From positions 478 to 19,881 of the forward strand of contig DEUU01000273.1 of assembly GCA_002362735.1 (NCBI GenBank): a stretch of DNA of 19,404 bases, read 5' to 3'. The translations under genes were made by a program, and so were the position numbers. The notes below the pieces were generated by a model that was not told the DNA's origin, made no database searches, and saw only the letters and a list, made by a program, of their open reading frames with translations. Below, in pieces: positions 1 to 7,138 of the stretch; position 1 is the first letter of the stretch; every line of letters begins with the position of its first letter. The stretch is from Dehalococcoidia bacterium UBA3254. GTDB lineage: Bacteria; Chloroflexota; Dehalococcoidia; Dehalococcoidales; UBA3254.

Positions 1-1
1 A

Positions 2-793
2 GGCGCTGAGATTCCCGCCGTTATCGTAAATGTAATGCGCAGTGGCCCCGGTCTCGGCAATATCGGCGGCGCTCAAGGGGATTATTTTCAATCGGTTAAG
101 GGGGGTGGGCATGGGGACTACTGTTTAATCAATTTAGCTCCTGCATCCGCTCAGGAAATGATGGACTTTACGATGCTGGCCTTTGAACTGGCAGATAAAT
201 ATCGTAATCCGGTAATCGTCCTGTCTGACGGTTTCCTGGGTCTGGCGATGGAGCCAGTAGTAATTCGGGAACCGGTAAAAAATCTGCCAGCTAAACCATG
301 GGCAATTACAGGGTCCGCAGGCCGCCCGAAAAATATTATCAATTCTTTTGAAATGGACCCAGCCAACGCTCCTCCCCGCATCAAGGTCCTTCTCGATAAG
401 TTCGAGGAGATTCGGAAAAATGAAGTCCGCTATGAAGGTCTGCACCTGGATGACGCTTCGATTGCGATTGTTGCTTACGGAAGCGCATACCGTTCAGCCG
501 TCACGGCGATGAGAGCCGCCCGGCAAGAGGGAATACCCGTGGGAATATTCCGCCCTATCACTCTCTTTCCTTTTCCGGAAAAGGCCTTAGCTGCTCTCGC
601 CGCCACGGTAGACGATTTTCTAGTAGCAGAATTGAGCGCCGGCCAGCTTATCGAGGATGTGAAACTGGCAGTGGGCAGCGAAAAAAGGGTAACCCTGGTC
701 AACAGGTACGGAGGTGTTCCTTTGCCTGCAGAAGATATTTTGGAAGCCGTGAGACAGCTGGCCAGGCAAACGGCAGGTGTCCATCATGGTTAG
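2..793 (+). CDS. vorB: 2-oxoacid:ferredoxin oxidoreductase alpha subunit, VorB-like (5' partial)
   Basis: This is the C-terminal part of the alpha subunit of a thiamine-diphosphate-dependent 2-oxoacid:ferredoxin oxidoreductase, which turns a 2-oxoacid plus CoA into acyl-CoA, CO2 and reduced ferredoxin in the cytoplasm. The reading frame is open to the left edge of the window, so the true start lies upstream; the ATG at 35 is internal. Visible hallmarks are the PGLGN stretch, the QGDYFQ and GGGHGDY motifs and a GLAMEPV segment, a combination typical of 2-oxoisovalerate (VorB) and 2-oxoglutarate (KorA) enzymes. I favour VorB from the overall wording of this stretch, but substrate cannot be fixed from it. 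The gene overlaps the beta subunit and is followed by gamma. In related operons a small ferredoxin-like delta subunit often precedes alpha; it would lie outside the window. Confidence 0.9.
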   Translation, partial: GAEIPAVIVNVMRSGPGLGNIGGAQGDYFQSVKGGGHGDYCLINLAPASAQEMMDFTMLAFELADKYRNPVIVLSDGFLGLAMEPVVIREPVKNLPAKPWAITGSAGRPKNIINSFEMDPANAPPRIKVLLDKFEEIRKNEVRYEGLHLDDASIAIVAYGSAYRSAVTAMRAARQEGIPVGIFRPITLFPFPEKALAALAATVDDFLVAELSAGQLIEDVKLAVGSEKRVTLVNRYGGVPLPAEDILEAVRQLARQTAGVHHG

Positions 794-1583
794 AGTAATG
801 TCATCCGCATCCCGAGAAGTGATTTATCAAAAGCCTGAATCGCTCGAAGACCGCTTCACCCATTATTGCGCCGGTTGTGGACACGGCATTATCCAGCGAC
901 TTATCGCCGAAGTTATCGATGAACTGAAAATCCGGGAAAGGGCGATCTGTGTTTCTTCCATCGGCTGCAGTGTTACCTCATATAATTACTTTAATGTCGA
1001 TGGTCTGGAATCAGCGCACGGCCGGGCTCCAGCAGTGGCTACCGCGATCAAAAGATGTCATCCTAATCTGGTCCCTTTTACCATACAGGGAGACGGCGAT
1101 CTGGCGGCCATCGGTACGGCGGAGACCGTGCATGCCTGCGCCAGAGGCGAAAATATCACTATTATTTTTGTGAACAATGCCATCTACGGAATGACCGGCG
1201 GTCAGATGGCCCCGACGACCCTTTTAGGTATGAATTCAACATCTACCCCTGGAGGGAGACAAGCATCTCAAGCGGGATACCCCATCCGGGTTTGTGAGAT
1301 GCTGGCAACCCTGGAAGGACCGGCTTATATCGCTCGGACTTCGCTGCATAGTCCAGCTGCAGTCCGTAAGGCCCGGCAGGCGATACTTCTGGCTTTCCGG
1401 ACCCAGATAGCCAATTTAGGCCTGTCTCTGGTAGAAATCCTTTCACCTTGCCCTGTAAACTGGAAGATGTCCCCAGTCAATTCCCTGGAATGGATTGCAA
1501 AAAATATGATTAAACAATATCCTCTCGGCGATTTTAAGATGATCGATTCCGTTGCTGACCTGAAGAAAGGAGACAGGATATGA
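786..1583 (+). CDS. 2-oxoacid:ferredoxin oxidoreductase beta subunit (TPP-binding)
   Basis: This is the thiamine-diphosphate-binding subunit of the same enzyme (265 aa from the chosen start). The N-terminal part has the HYCAGCGHG cysteine motif, followed by SSIGCS and an HGRAP segment. The cofactor and magnesium signature is clear: GDGDLAAIG followed about 30 residues later by VNNAIYGMTGGQ. Three starts are possible: GTG at 777, ATG at 786 and ATG at 798. I chose 786 because an AGGTG at 775-779 sits six bases upstream. It then overlaps the alpha stop by 8 nt, which suggests translational coupling. The protein ends shortly after the region that contacts alpha, the usual length for KorB/VorA/PorB-type subunits. 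Whether the substrate is branched-chain, 2-oxoglutarate or an aromatic 2-oxoacid is not decided by this subunit. Confidence 0.92.
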   Translation: MVRVMSSASREVIYQKPESLEDRFTHYCAGCGHGIIQRLIAEVIDELKIRERAICVSSIGCSVTSYNYFNVDGLESAHGRAPAVATAIKRCHPNLVPFTIQGDGDLAAIGTAETVHACARGENITIIFVNNAIYGMTGGQMAPTTLLGMNSTSTPGGRQASQAGYPIRVCEMLATLEGPAYIARTSLHSPAAVRKARQAILLAFRTQIANLGLSLVEILSPCPVNWKMSPVNSLEWIAKNMIKQYPLGDFKMIDSVADLKKGDRI

Positions 1584-2119
1584 ATGCCGAAATTTCAATC
1601 GCGGGCTCCGGAGGCCAGGGAGTATTGTTAATCGGGCGCATTTTGGCTGAGGCTGGTTTTCTGGAAGGGCGTGAAGTATGCTGGCTACCCTCTTATGGCG
1701 CGGAAAAAAGGGGCGGAACCGTTGGCTGCAGCGTCACGATCTCCGAAGAAAAAATTGGATCTCTGGTTATTACACGCCCTGATGCCGCTATAGCTATGAA
1801 TCAGACCTCGGCGATAAAGCTCGAGTCCACGATGAAGGCGGATAGCTTGCTGGTGATCAATCAATCGCTAGCGGACTTGCGTTCAAAACGGGAAGATATT
1901 CGTGTGGTTTATGTACCTGCCACTCAGATGGCTATTGAATTGGGGAATGATTCGGTTGCCAACCTCATCACTCTGGGGGCTATGATATCCGGTTGTCCGA
2001 TGGTATCGCAGTCCAGCATTGAGACCGTGATGAACAATATGTTCGCTAGAAATCCAAAAGCATTAGAGATGAACAAAAAAGCCTTTGCTAGAGGCCTCGA
2101 TTTTAGACTTTTAAACTAA
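1580..2119 (+). CDS. 2-oxoacid:ferredoxin oxidoreductase gamma subunit
   Basis: This is the 179-aa gamma subunit, which completes the alpha-beta-gamma core. The N-terminus has the family's GSGGQGV motif, followed by SYGAEKRGGTVGCSV, in which the RGG is strongly conserved and helps bind the CoA substrate in related enzymes. It starts with ATG overlapping the beta stop by 4 nt (ATGA), with an AAAGGAG at about 1565-1571, so it is certainly cotranscribed with beta. There are no cysteine cluster motifs, so the enzyme must obtain its iron-sulfur centres from a separate delta subunit or use external ferredoxin. The order alpha, beta, gamma with a separate small gamma is the Kor/Vor type rather than the single-chain pyruvate:ferredoxin oxidoreductase. 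Confidence 0.92.
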   Translation: MNAEISIAGSGGQGVLLIGRILAEAGFLEGREVCWLPSYGAEKRGGTVGCSVTISEEKIGSLVITRPDAAIAMNQTSAIKLESTMKADSLLVINQSLADLRSKREDIRVVYVPATQMAIELGNDSVANLITLGAMISGCPMVSQSSIETVMNNMFARNPKALEMNKKAFARGLDFRLLN

Positions 2120-2121
2120 AG

Positions 2122-2162
2122 AAAAAAGGCCGTTACGAGCTCAACCCGCAACGGCCTTTTTT
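2122..2162. terminator. Bidirectional intrinsic terminator
   Basis: The arms 2122-2134 and 2150-2162 pair perfectly over 13 bp around a 15-nt loop. The GC core GGCCGTT/AACGGCC is flanked by six A on the left and six T on the right, so the hairpin carries a U-tract in either direction. It lies 3 nt after the gamma-subunit stop on the plus strand and 7 nt after the CoA-transferase B stop on the minus strand, and so closes both convergent operons. Confidence 0.92.
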
Positions 2163-2168
2163 GTTTAA

Positions 2169-2849
2169 CTAGAGATCCATTTCCTTTAAATCCGGAGGAA
2201 TGATCAGTTTGGGTTCAGTGACGGACTGGATATCTTCAGCGGTTAGGCCGGGAACCACTTCCTTAAGGACCATTCCTTGAGGAGTAATCTCAATAACCGC
2301 TAAATCGGTGAAAAGCATATTGACCTTGCCAACGGCAGTGGCCGGATAGGTCAATTCTTTTACGACCTTCAGCTCACCATCCTTGGTCGTATGTTCCATA
2401 GCAATGAACAGCTTTTTGGCACCGGCGCACAGGTCCATGGAGCCGCCGATATTGCCTACAAACAGGCCGCGTGAGGGATTAGACCATCCTGCATAATCGC
2501 CGCGGGCATTAATCTGGAGTGCTCCCATGACCGCTACATCGATGTGGCCTCCGCGGATCATTGTGAAAGACTCAACAATATCAAAATATGAAGAGCCAGG
2601 CATTTCTGTTACCGCCTGGCAACTGGCATTTATCAGATCCTGATCAACATCGCCGCCATCCGCTAGCGCCCCGGTTTTAAGCATTCCGATCTCGGATTGA
2701 AGGCTCACATCCATACCTTCAATCCAGTTGCTGACCAGAGTCGGGATACCGATGCCCAGGTTAACGTAGCTGCCTTCTTTTATCTCACGGCTGACACGGA
2801 GAGCAATCATCTCCCGTGATAATCCTTCAAATTTAGTTTTAGAAGCCAT
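2169..2849 (-). CDS. CoA-transferase family I, subunit B
   Basis: This is the catalytic (beta) subunit of a family I CoA-transferase (3-oxoacid or acetate CoA-transferase type, AtoA/ScoB/PcaJ-like), which moves CoA between an acyl-CoA and a free acid through a glutamyl-CoA thioester. The 226-aa length matches the family. The NLGIGIPTLVSNW segment and, near the C-terminus, the TDLAVIEIT segment are standard. The catalytic glutamate is Glu53 in LQSEIGML. Most relatives have Asn in place of Ile54 (SENG), so the nucleophile is kept but its neighbour differs. ATG start; subunit A lies 20 nt upstream, giving an A-B operon read leftward. Substrate is unknown. Neighbouring crotonases and the upstream oxidoreductase suggest a short or branched acyl-CoA. 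Confidence 0.9.
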   Translation of the reverse strand: MASKTKFEGLSREMIALRVSREIKEGSYVNLGIGIPTLVSNWIEGMDVSLQSEIGMLKTGALADGGDVDQDLINASCQAVTEMPGSSYFDIVESFTMIRGGHIDVAVMGALQINARGDYAGWSNPSRGLFVGNIGGSMDLCAGAKKLFIAMEHTTKDGELKVVKELTYPATAVGKVNMLFTDLAVIEITPQGMVLKEVVPGLTAEDIQSVTEPKLIIPPDLKEMDL

Positions 2850-2869
2850 TTGATACCATCCTCCTCAAT

Positions 2870-3610
2870 TTAATCAATTGTTATGGCAAACTTGGGACGT
2901 TCCACTTTCACGATCCGGTGTACATAAACTCCCGGCGTATGGACATCGTCCCCATCCAATTCTCCCGCATCGACCATGTTTTCCACTTCGGCAATGGTAG
3001 TATACGCTGCCGTAGCCATGACATGGTTAAAGTTCCTGGCAGTTTTGGCATAACGCAGATTACCTTCTCTATCACCGGTTTTAGCGTGGACAAAAGCGTA
3101 ATCCGGTCTCAAAGCATATTCCAGGACGTATTTCTGACCGTTAATGATTTTGGTTTCCTTCGGAGTTCGGTTAGCTTCAATGTTGGTAACAGAAGCTGAT
3201 TCTATCACAGAGCCAATGCCAACTGGAGTGTAAAAAGCCGGGATACCGGCGCCGCCCGCGCGGTATTTTTCCGCCATGGTACCCATGGGAAAGACCTCAA
3301 GCTCAATCTTTCCGGCTCTGAGCGCCTGTTCAAATGGATCCTGCGCTCCTTTACTGGCAGAGCGGAACAGACCGTAAGAGTCGATAACCTTCTTGATCTG
3401 CCCGCCGAGAGTTAAAGCTTTGAGCTCCTGGGAAGCACCCACCAGTGGGCCACAGCCGCAGGTCAGGGTTAAATTTTTAGTTCCTTTCCGAATCAGGGCT
3501 TGAAGCAAAGCCCTTGGCACGCCGCAGGCGAAAAAACCGGCTATGGCGATCATTGCGCCATCCTTAATATCGGCTATTGCCTCTTCAACACTGGGCAAAA
3601 CCTTATCCAC
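2870..3610 (-). CDS. CoA-transferase family I, subunit A
   Basis: This is the alpha subunit of the heteromeric CoA-transferase (AtoD/ScoA-like, 246 aa), partner of the following subunit B. The N-terminal IAGFFACGVPRAL stretch corresponds to the glycine-rich GGFGLCG(I/V)P loop that binds the CoA end. The segments GGAGIPAFYTPVG and DYAFVHAKTGDREGNL are also characteristic. The start is GTG at 3610-3608, chosen because a strong AGGAGGAG lies at 3617-3624. About 240 bp without a clear gene precede it, so it is probably the first gene of its own two-gene transcript rather than a continuation of the crotonase genes. I could not identify a convincing promoter in that gap. Confidence 0.9.
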   Translation of the reverse strand: MDKVLPSVEEAIADIKDGAMIAIAGFFACGVPRALLQALIRKGTKNLTLTCGCGPLVGASQELKALTLGGQIKKVIDSYGLFRSASKGAQDPFEQALRAGKIELEVFPMGTMAEKYRAGGAGIPAFYTPVGIGSVIESASVTNIEANRTPKETKIINGQKYVLEYALRPDYAFVHAKTGDREGNLRYAKTARNFNHVMATAAYTTIAEVENMVDAGELDGDDVHTPGVYVHRIVKVERPKFAITID

Positions 3611-3851
3611 GATATACTCCTCCTGTGAAAAATATTCTGAATTTTAAGATTCGCTAAAAGATGTGTCTACAATACGACATTCAATCCGTACATACTTTAA
3701 CTGAAACAGAGGATAAAATCAAATATATCTCTATTACGATTATCAGAGTGCGATTTCCATTTGTTCGATACTACGATGCAGGCGTTTTGTATCAGATTTA
3801 GCCATAATTCAATGTGCTCTCTTTGCTGATTAGAATGATGAGGTTGGTTCT
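3611..3851. other. Intergenic region upstream of the CoA-transferase operon
   Basis: This 241-bp gap is AT-rich. It holds the ribosome site of the CoA-transferase at its left end and must contain that operon's promoter, but no good -35/-10 pair is visible. A 20-codon reading frame on the minus strand (3805 down to 3743) starts with ATG, has a plausible amphipathic composition (MAKSDTKRLHRSIEQMEIAL), and lies just downstream of the crotonase stop. It lacks a well-placed ribosome site, so I do not call it a gene. Confidence 0.5.
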
Positions 3852-4580
3852 CTATAAACGAAGATTTGATAACAGGCGGCCCAGACGCTTTTCCAGCTTT
3901 AGTCCATCATCCAGCGTCAAATCCAGCCCGCGGGTGACGGCTTGCTTGGCGCAGGACACCGCCAGCGGGTCGAAATTTTTAATCAAGTGAGCTAATCTTT
4001 CCGCTTCCGTGTAGAGGTCACGGCGTGGAAAAACTTTATTCACCAGTTTCAAGCGTCTGGCTTCATCGGCTTTCAGCCAGCGACCCGTTAACAACACATC
4101 CAGGGCATGAGACCTTCCGATCTGCCGCGGCAAAGTCTGACTTCCTCCGGCTGCCGGGATAATCCCCAGAGTGACCTCGGGCAAACCAAACTGGGCATCT
4201 TCCGAACAGAGGCGGATATCGCAGCACAGTGATATCTCGATTCCCGAACCTAAAACGTAGCCCTGCATGGCGGCGATAAGAGGTTTCCGGATACTGAGAA
4301 AACGCCCCCAGATATCCATAGCAAACCGGGCCTCCCGGGCGAATACCGGAGCTGGTGCAGAGAGAAATTCTGTCAGGTCCGCTCCGGCGCAAAAGGCTTT
4401 TTCTCCGGCGCCCTTAAGAACGATGACCCTCACTTCAGAATCGTCCCGGATGGCGCCGAGCACCTCAAATAGCTCGTCCCTCATTTTGATATTATAAGCG
4501 TTCAGAGCTTTGGGGCGGTTGAGGGTAATATGCGCCACATTATCAAATTTCTCGTAAATAATAACTTCAAACTGTGACAT
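3852..4580 (-). CDS. Enoyl-CoA hydratase/isomerase family protein (C-terminally short)
   Basis: A 242-aa crotonase-fold protein, the family that hydrates enoyl-CoA or isomerises acyl-CoAs. Both glutamates of the classical hydratase site are present at the right spacing: Glu115 in GSGIEISLCCD and Glu135 in FGLPEVTLG, 20 residues apart as Glu144/Glu164 in the rat enzyme. The oxyanion-hole stretch CAGADL is at 64-69. It is therefore probably an active hydratase. The C-terminus is odd: after the shared GLDLTLDDGLKLE segment it stops within about 14 residues, whereas its neighbour and most relatives continue about 20 residues further into a FL.K.KPEYKG tail that takes part in oligomer packing. It is the more 5' partner of the CoA-transferase on the minus strand, separated by 241 bp, and ATG start at 4580 lies in a repeat cluster. 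Confidence 0.88.
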   Translation of the reverse strand: MSQFEVIIYEKFDNVAHITLNRPKALNAYNIKMRDELFEVLGAIRDDSEVRVIVLKGAGEKAFCAGADLTEFLSAPAPVFAREARFAMDIWGRFLSIRKPLIAAMQGYVLGSGIEISLCCDIRLCSEDAQFGLPEVTLGIIPAAGGSQTLPRQIGRSHALDVLLTGRWLKADEARRLKLVNKVFPRRDLYTEAERLAHLIKNFDPLAVSCAKQAVTRGLDLTLDDGLKLEKRLGRLLSNLRL

Positions 4581-4752
4581 GATTTTTAGTTTTAAGTTTT
4601 ATGTTTCGGGGAAAGGGAAATTTAAGTTATAAGTTTTAAGTTCTAGATTATAAGCCAGGGGAAAGGGCGTTGGGTACTTAATAACTTACAACATATTACT
4701 TATAACTACACCTTACCCCCGATAACTTACAACTCATGACTTAAAACTCACC
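4581..4752. repeat. Cluster of short direct and inverted AT-rich repeats between crotonase genes
   Basis: The whole gap consists of repeat units. The left half has two copies of a unit built from AAGTTTTAAGTT-like words followed by GGGGAAAGGG (4608-4617 and 4658-4667, exactly 50 bp apart). The right half holds two units in the opposite orientation: ATAACTTACAAC at 4681-4692 and again at 4722-4733 (41 bp apart), each followed by CACCTTA and a run of C. Read on the other strand the right units resemble the left ones, so the region can fold as a long imperfect hairpin. The last unit runs into the stop codon of the crotonase at 4753. It looks like a REP- or MITE-type non-coding repeat rather than a gene, and may attenuate transcription between the crotonases. 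Confidence 0.75.
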
Positions 4753-5520
4753 TTATCTCCCCTTATACTCCGGCTTCTTCTTTTGCAGGAAAGACTGAAT
4801 TCCTTCCGTGCGGTCAGACGTTGTGTGCAGTAGAAAATATAGATCGGCCTCCAGCCTCAATCCCTGATCCAGGGTAAGATCCAGACCTTTATTCACCGCT
4901 TCTTTTGCATATTTTACAGCTAACGGCGCTTTACTCGCCAGATTGGCTGCCATTGATTCAACTTCGGCCTGCAAATTTTCGGTTTTGACCACCTTATTGA
5001 CCAGACCTATTTCAAAAGCCTCCTGAGCTTCGATGCCTTCTCCCGTCAGCACCATTTCTAGCGCCTTGCCTTTGCCGACAATCCGGGACAGGCGCTGAGT
5101 ACCCCCGTCGACGGGAATCCGGCCGTTTATTATCTGAGGCAAACCAAAGACCGCCTGGTCGGCGGCAATCCGCAGATCGCAGGCCAAAGCCAATTCCAGC
5201 CCTTCCCCGACAGCTTCCCCGTTAATCGCCGCCAAGGTGGGTTTTTCGATACCGGCAACAGCCTCTCCGGCAGACATTCCGACCGGGACCTCTTCACCGG
5301 ACCCGGAAATTTCGATGTGTCTGATTTCACCACCGGAGCAAAATACATTGCCGGCTCCGGTCACTACCGCCAGGTAGACTTCATCATCCCTGTTGATCTG
5401 ATGGCAGACCTCCACCAGTTCCTGAGTCATTTCCGGATTAATACGGTTGCCCTGGCCGGGGTTGTTCAAAGTAATATATCCTACATGGTCTCTCTTCTGG
5501 TATAAAATGTATTCCCCCAT
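4753..5520 (-). CDS. Enoyl-CoA hydratase/isomerase family protein with E-to-Q active-site change
   Basis: A full-length 255-aa crotonase ending in the usual FLQKKKPEYKG tail. It is a paralogue of the next gene: their 3' thirds share GLDLTLD and related segments. The first catalytic glutamate is present (Glu109 in GEGLELALACD), but the second, 20 residues on, is Gln129 in FGLPQIINGR. The oxyanion loop is also variant, CSGGEI instead of CAGADL. Crotonases with one missing glutamate often perform other chemistry, such as isomerisation, ring hydrolysis or dienoyl-CoA hydration, so naming it a hydratase would be unsafe. ATG at 5520; it ends in the repeat cluster and is separated by only 16 nt from the DNA glycosylase gene behind it. 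Confidence 0.9.
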   Translation of the reverse strand: MGEYILYQKRDHVGYITLNNPGQGNRINPEMTQELVEVCHQINRDDEVYLAVVTGAGNVFCSGGEIRHIEISGSGEEVPVGMSAGEAVAGIEKPTLAAINGEAVGEGLELALACDLRIAADQAVFGLPQIINGRIPVDGGTQRLSRIVGKGKALEMVLTGEGIEAQEAFEIGLVNKVVKTENLQAEVESMAANLASKAPLAVKYAKEAVNKGLDLTLDQGLRLEADLYFLLHTTSDRTEGIQSFLQKKKPEYKGR

Positions 5521-5536
5521 TCTCGTTCCTCGCTAA

Positions 5537-6226
5537 TTACAATAATAGCTTATTGACCGGGCGGATAAAAGAGCAATGATTTCTGACCGGGCACCCGTCA
5601 CAAACCGGCTTGCGCCTCAAACAGTAAAATTTCCCCAGGGCGACCAGAAGAGCGTGATATTCATTAAAAAGGCGGGCATCCCGGGGCAGGTTATCCATGA
5701 ACAGCGTCTGATAGTCGCGGTATTTCTCACCTCCGGGTTTAAGGCCGAGGCGGTGTATAATCCGCCGTGTATACGCGTCGATGACAAAGATGGGCTTGTT
5801 TCCGGCATAGAGCAGAATGGAATCAGCTGTTTCCTCGCCCACTCCATATATCTCCAGAAGTTCTGCGCGTAAAGAGGCAGCGTCCCCTGCAAACATCTTT
5901 TCCAGGCTGTCTTCGAAGCGTTCGCCAAACCATTTTACGAAAGCTTTTAGTTTGAACGTTTTGACATTATAGTAGCCGCAGGGATGGATCAATCCGGATA
6001 GCTCGTTTTCAGGTAGCTTTCTCAGCGCTTGAGGCGAAAGAGCTGTAGCCTTTTTCAAACTAACGATTCCCTTCTCGACATTGGTCCAGGCGGCGGACTG
6101 AGTCAAAATAGCGCCTACAATCACTTCGAACGGCTCATCCGCCGGCCACCAGTGCTGGCGCCCGAAATGAGCCAGCAGAAGGCCGTATATTTCCTGTAGT
6201 TTTTGTTGTTCGATGCTTTTTCTCAT
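5537..6226 (-). CDS. Endonuclease III-like HhH-GPD DNA glycosylase with [4Fe-4S] cluster
   Basis: Member of the HhH-GPD superfamily, which excises damaged bases. From the ATG at 6226 it has 229 aa. The frame is open further up to a TTG at 6316, but no ribosome site supports that and relatives begin near this Met. The helix-hairpin-helix with YGVGEETAD lies at about 123-140. The catalytic aspartate is Asp150 (VIDAYTRR). The position of the lyase lysine of E. coli Nth (Lys120, 18 residues before the Asp) is Glu132 here, so strand cleavage by the Nth mechanism is unlikely and a monofunctional glycosylase is more probable, as in the MagIII / endonuclease III-related group. The C-terminus has a canonical cluster motif: Cys202-x6-Cys209-x2-Cys212-x5-Cys218. 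Preferred lesion unknown. It has no functional link to the acyl-CoA genes beside it. Confidence 0.85.
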   Translation of the reverse strand: MRKSIEQQKLQEIYGLLLAHFGRQHWWPADEPFEVIVGAILTQSAAWTNVEKGIVSLKKATALSPQALRKLPENELSGLIHPCGYYNVKTFKLKAFVKWFGERFEDSLEKMFAGDAASLRAELLEIYGVGEETADSILLYAGNKPIFVIDAYTRRIIHRLGLKPGGEKYRDYQTLFMDNLPRDARLFNEYHALLVALGKFYCLRRKPVCDGCPVRNHCSFIRPVNKLLL

Positions 6227-6390
6227 TTCTACTATTTTAACATCCACTCCGAGATTGAGTGAAATAATGCGGGTGTTTTGATGGCTCCAGATACCGTAAA
6301 AATTATTTTCATCCAATGTCTGGGTGGCAAAAAGAAGATCATCTGGTTAAGTACGAGGAGCTGTTCTTTCGGTGTCAAATTAGGAAGAAA

Positions 6391-6425
6391 TTGACCCAGG
6401 AACCTGTTATAATACCTTAGCTAAG
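6391..6425 (+). promoter_or_regulatory. Extended -10 promoter and palindromic operator candidate for the arrestin-like gene
   Basis: A perfect TATAAT at 6408-6413 is preceded by TG at 6405-6406 (extended -10), so transcription should begin near 6420. TTGACC at 6391-6396 is 11 nt upstream of the -10, too close for a normal -35. A perfect 10-bp palindrome CTTAGCTAAG at 6416-6425 covers the expected start point and could be a repressor site. Confidence 0.6.
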
Positions 6426-6454
6426 TAATATCCTGTACTAAAGGGGGTGTTCTG

Positions 6455-6931
6455 ATGTTTAGCAAAGGGAAATTGGCCATCACCATCGCTAAGGCAATCT
6501 ACAGCCCTGGCGACATCGTATCCGGGAATATCTCCCTGTCGTTGAAGAAGCCGGTGAAAGCGCGGGAGTTGAGCGTTTCGCTGATTGGGGAGAAAAGAAG
6601 CCGCCAGTCAGGGCCGGTTTCCTTCGGGAAAGGCAGTTCATCCAGCGACCGCGTTGTTCGGGTCTATGATTTCAAGCAGAGGCTGGACATTGAAAAGGAA
6701 TACAGCCAGCAGGGCGAATACCATTTTGAAATCAAGATCCCTGCCGATATCCTGGACAAACCCGTTGCGCCCGAACTGGACGGGGGAGCAGCCCAGGGCT
6801 TAAAATTCGTCCAGGCTGCAGCACAGATGCTGGGCGCCATTCCAACACCGACCCGGTGGTTCCTGCTGGCCAACCTGGATATCCCGGGCGGGGCGGATGT
6901 CAATGATAGGGTTGATATCACGATCGGGTAA
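6455..6931 (+). CDS. Small arrestin-like / Spo0M-type protein
   Basis: A 158-aa soluble protein with no signal peptide or membrane segment. The N-terminal pattern of alternating hydrophobic strands with YSPGDIVSGNISL and KKPVKARELSVSLIGE resembles the arrestin N-terminal fold shared by eukaryotic arrestins and the bacterial Spo0M family. The later FEIKIPADIL and LLANLDIPGGADVNDRVDITI segments match the last strands of that domain. It holds one arrestin half only, whereas Spo0M-type proteins are usually longer. A Gly/Ala/Gln-rich loop lies at about 108-123. ATG at 6455 follows an AAGGGGGTG ribosome site at 6441-6449. It has its own promoter and stands alone between unrelated genes. Function is unknown; a protein-binding scaffold is a guess from the fold. 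Confidence 0.7.
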   Translation: MFSKGKLAITIAKAIYSPGDIVSGNISLSLKKPVKARELSVSLIGEKRSRQSGPVSFGKGSSSSDRVVRVYDFKQRLDIEKEYSQQGEYHFEIKIPADILDKPVAPELDGGAAQGLKFVQAAAQMLGAIPTPTRWFLLANLDIPGGADVNDRVDITIG

Positions 6932-6985
6932 AACACTTTACCGGGAATATCTTTTCGCTATCATAGATTTCGGAAGTTAGAGCTC

Positions 6986-7018
6986 CACGTTCCAGATCAG
7001 CCTTTTATCTGGAACGTG
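6986..7018 (+). terminator. Probable intrinsic terminator after the arrestin-like gene
   Basis: The arms 6986-6997 (CACGTTCCAGAT) and 7007-7018 pair perfectly over 12 bp with a 9-nt loop, 54 nt after the stop. The following stretch is T-rich but interrupted (CTTTCATATTTTG), so termination may be partial. Confidence 0.6.
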
Positions 7019-7138
7019 CTTTCATATTTTGTTATATTATCGTTGAAAGGTTCTTTTTACTCTTTACGTCTTGCAGTATAAAAATATTTCATCTGTACTG
7101 CGAGTCTCAATTCCTCTTTATAACCCCTGACTTAAAGG

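Noticed and set aside
3743..3805. 20-codon minus-strand frame between crotonase and CoA-transferase A
   Set aside because: Composition looks protein-like, but it is too short, has no well-placed ribosome site and no neighbour that would explain it.
6227..6316. N-terminal extension of the DNA glycosylase to the TTG at 6316
   Set aside because: No ribosome site precedes the TTG and the extra 30 residues do not belong to the family fold.
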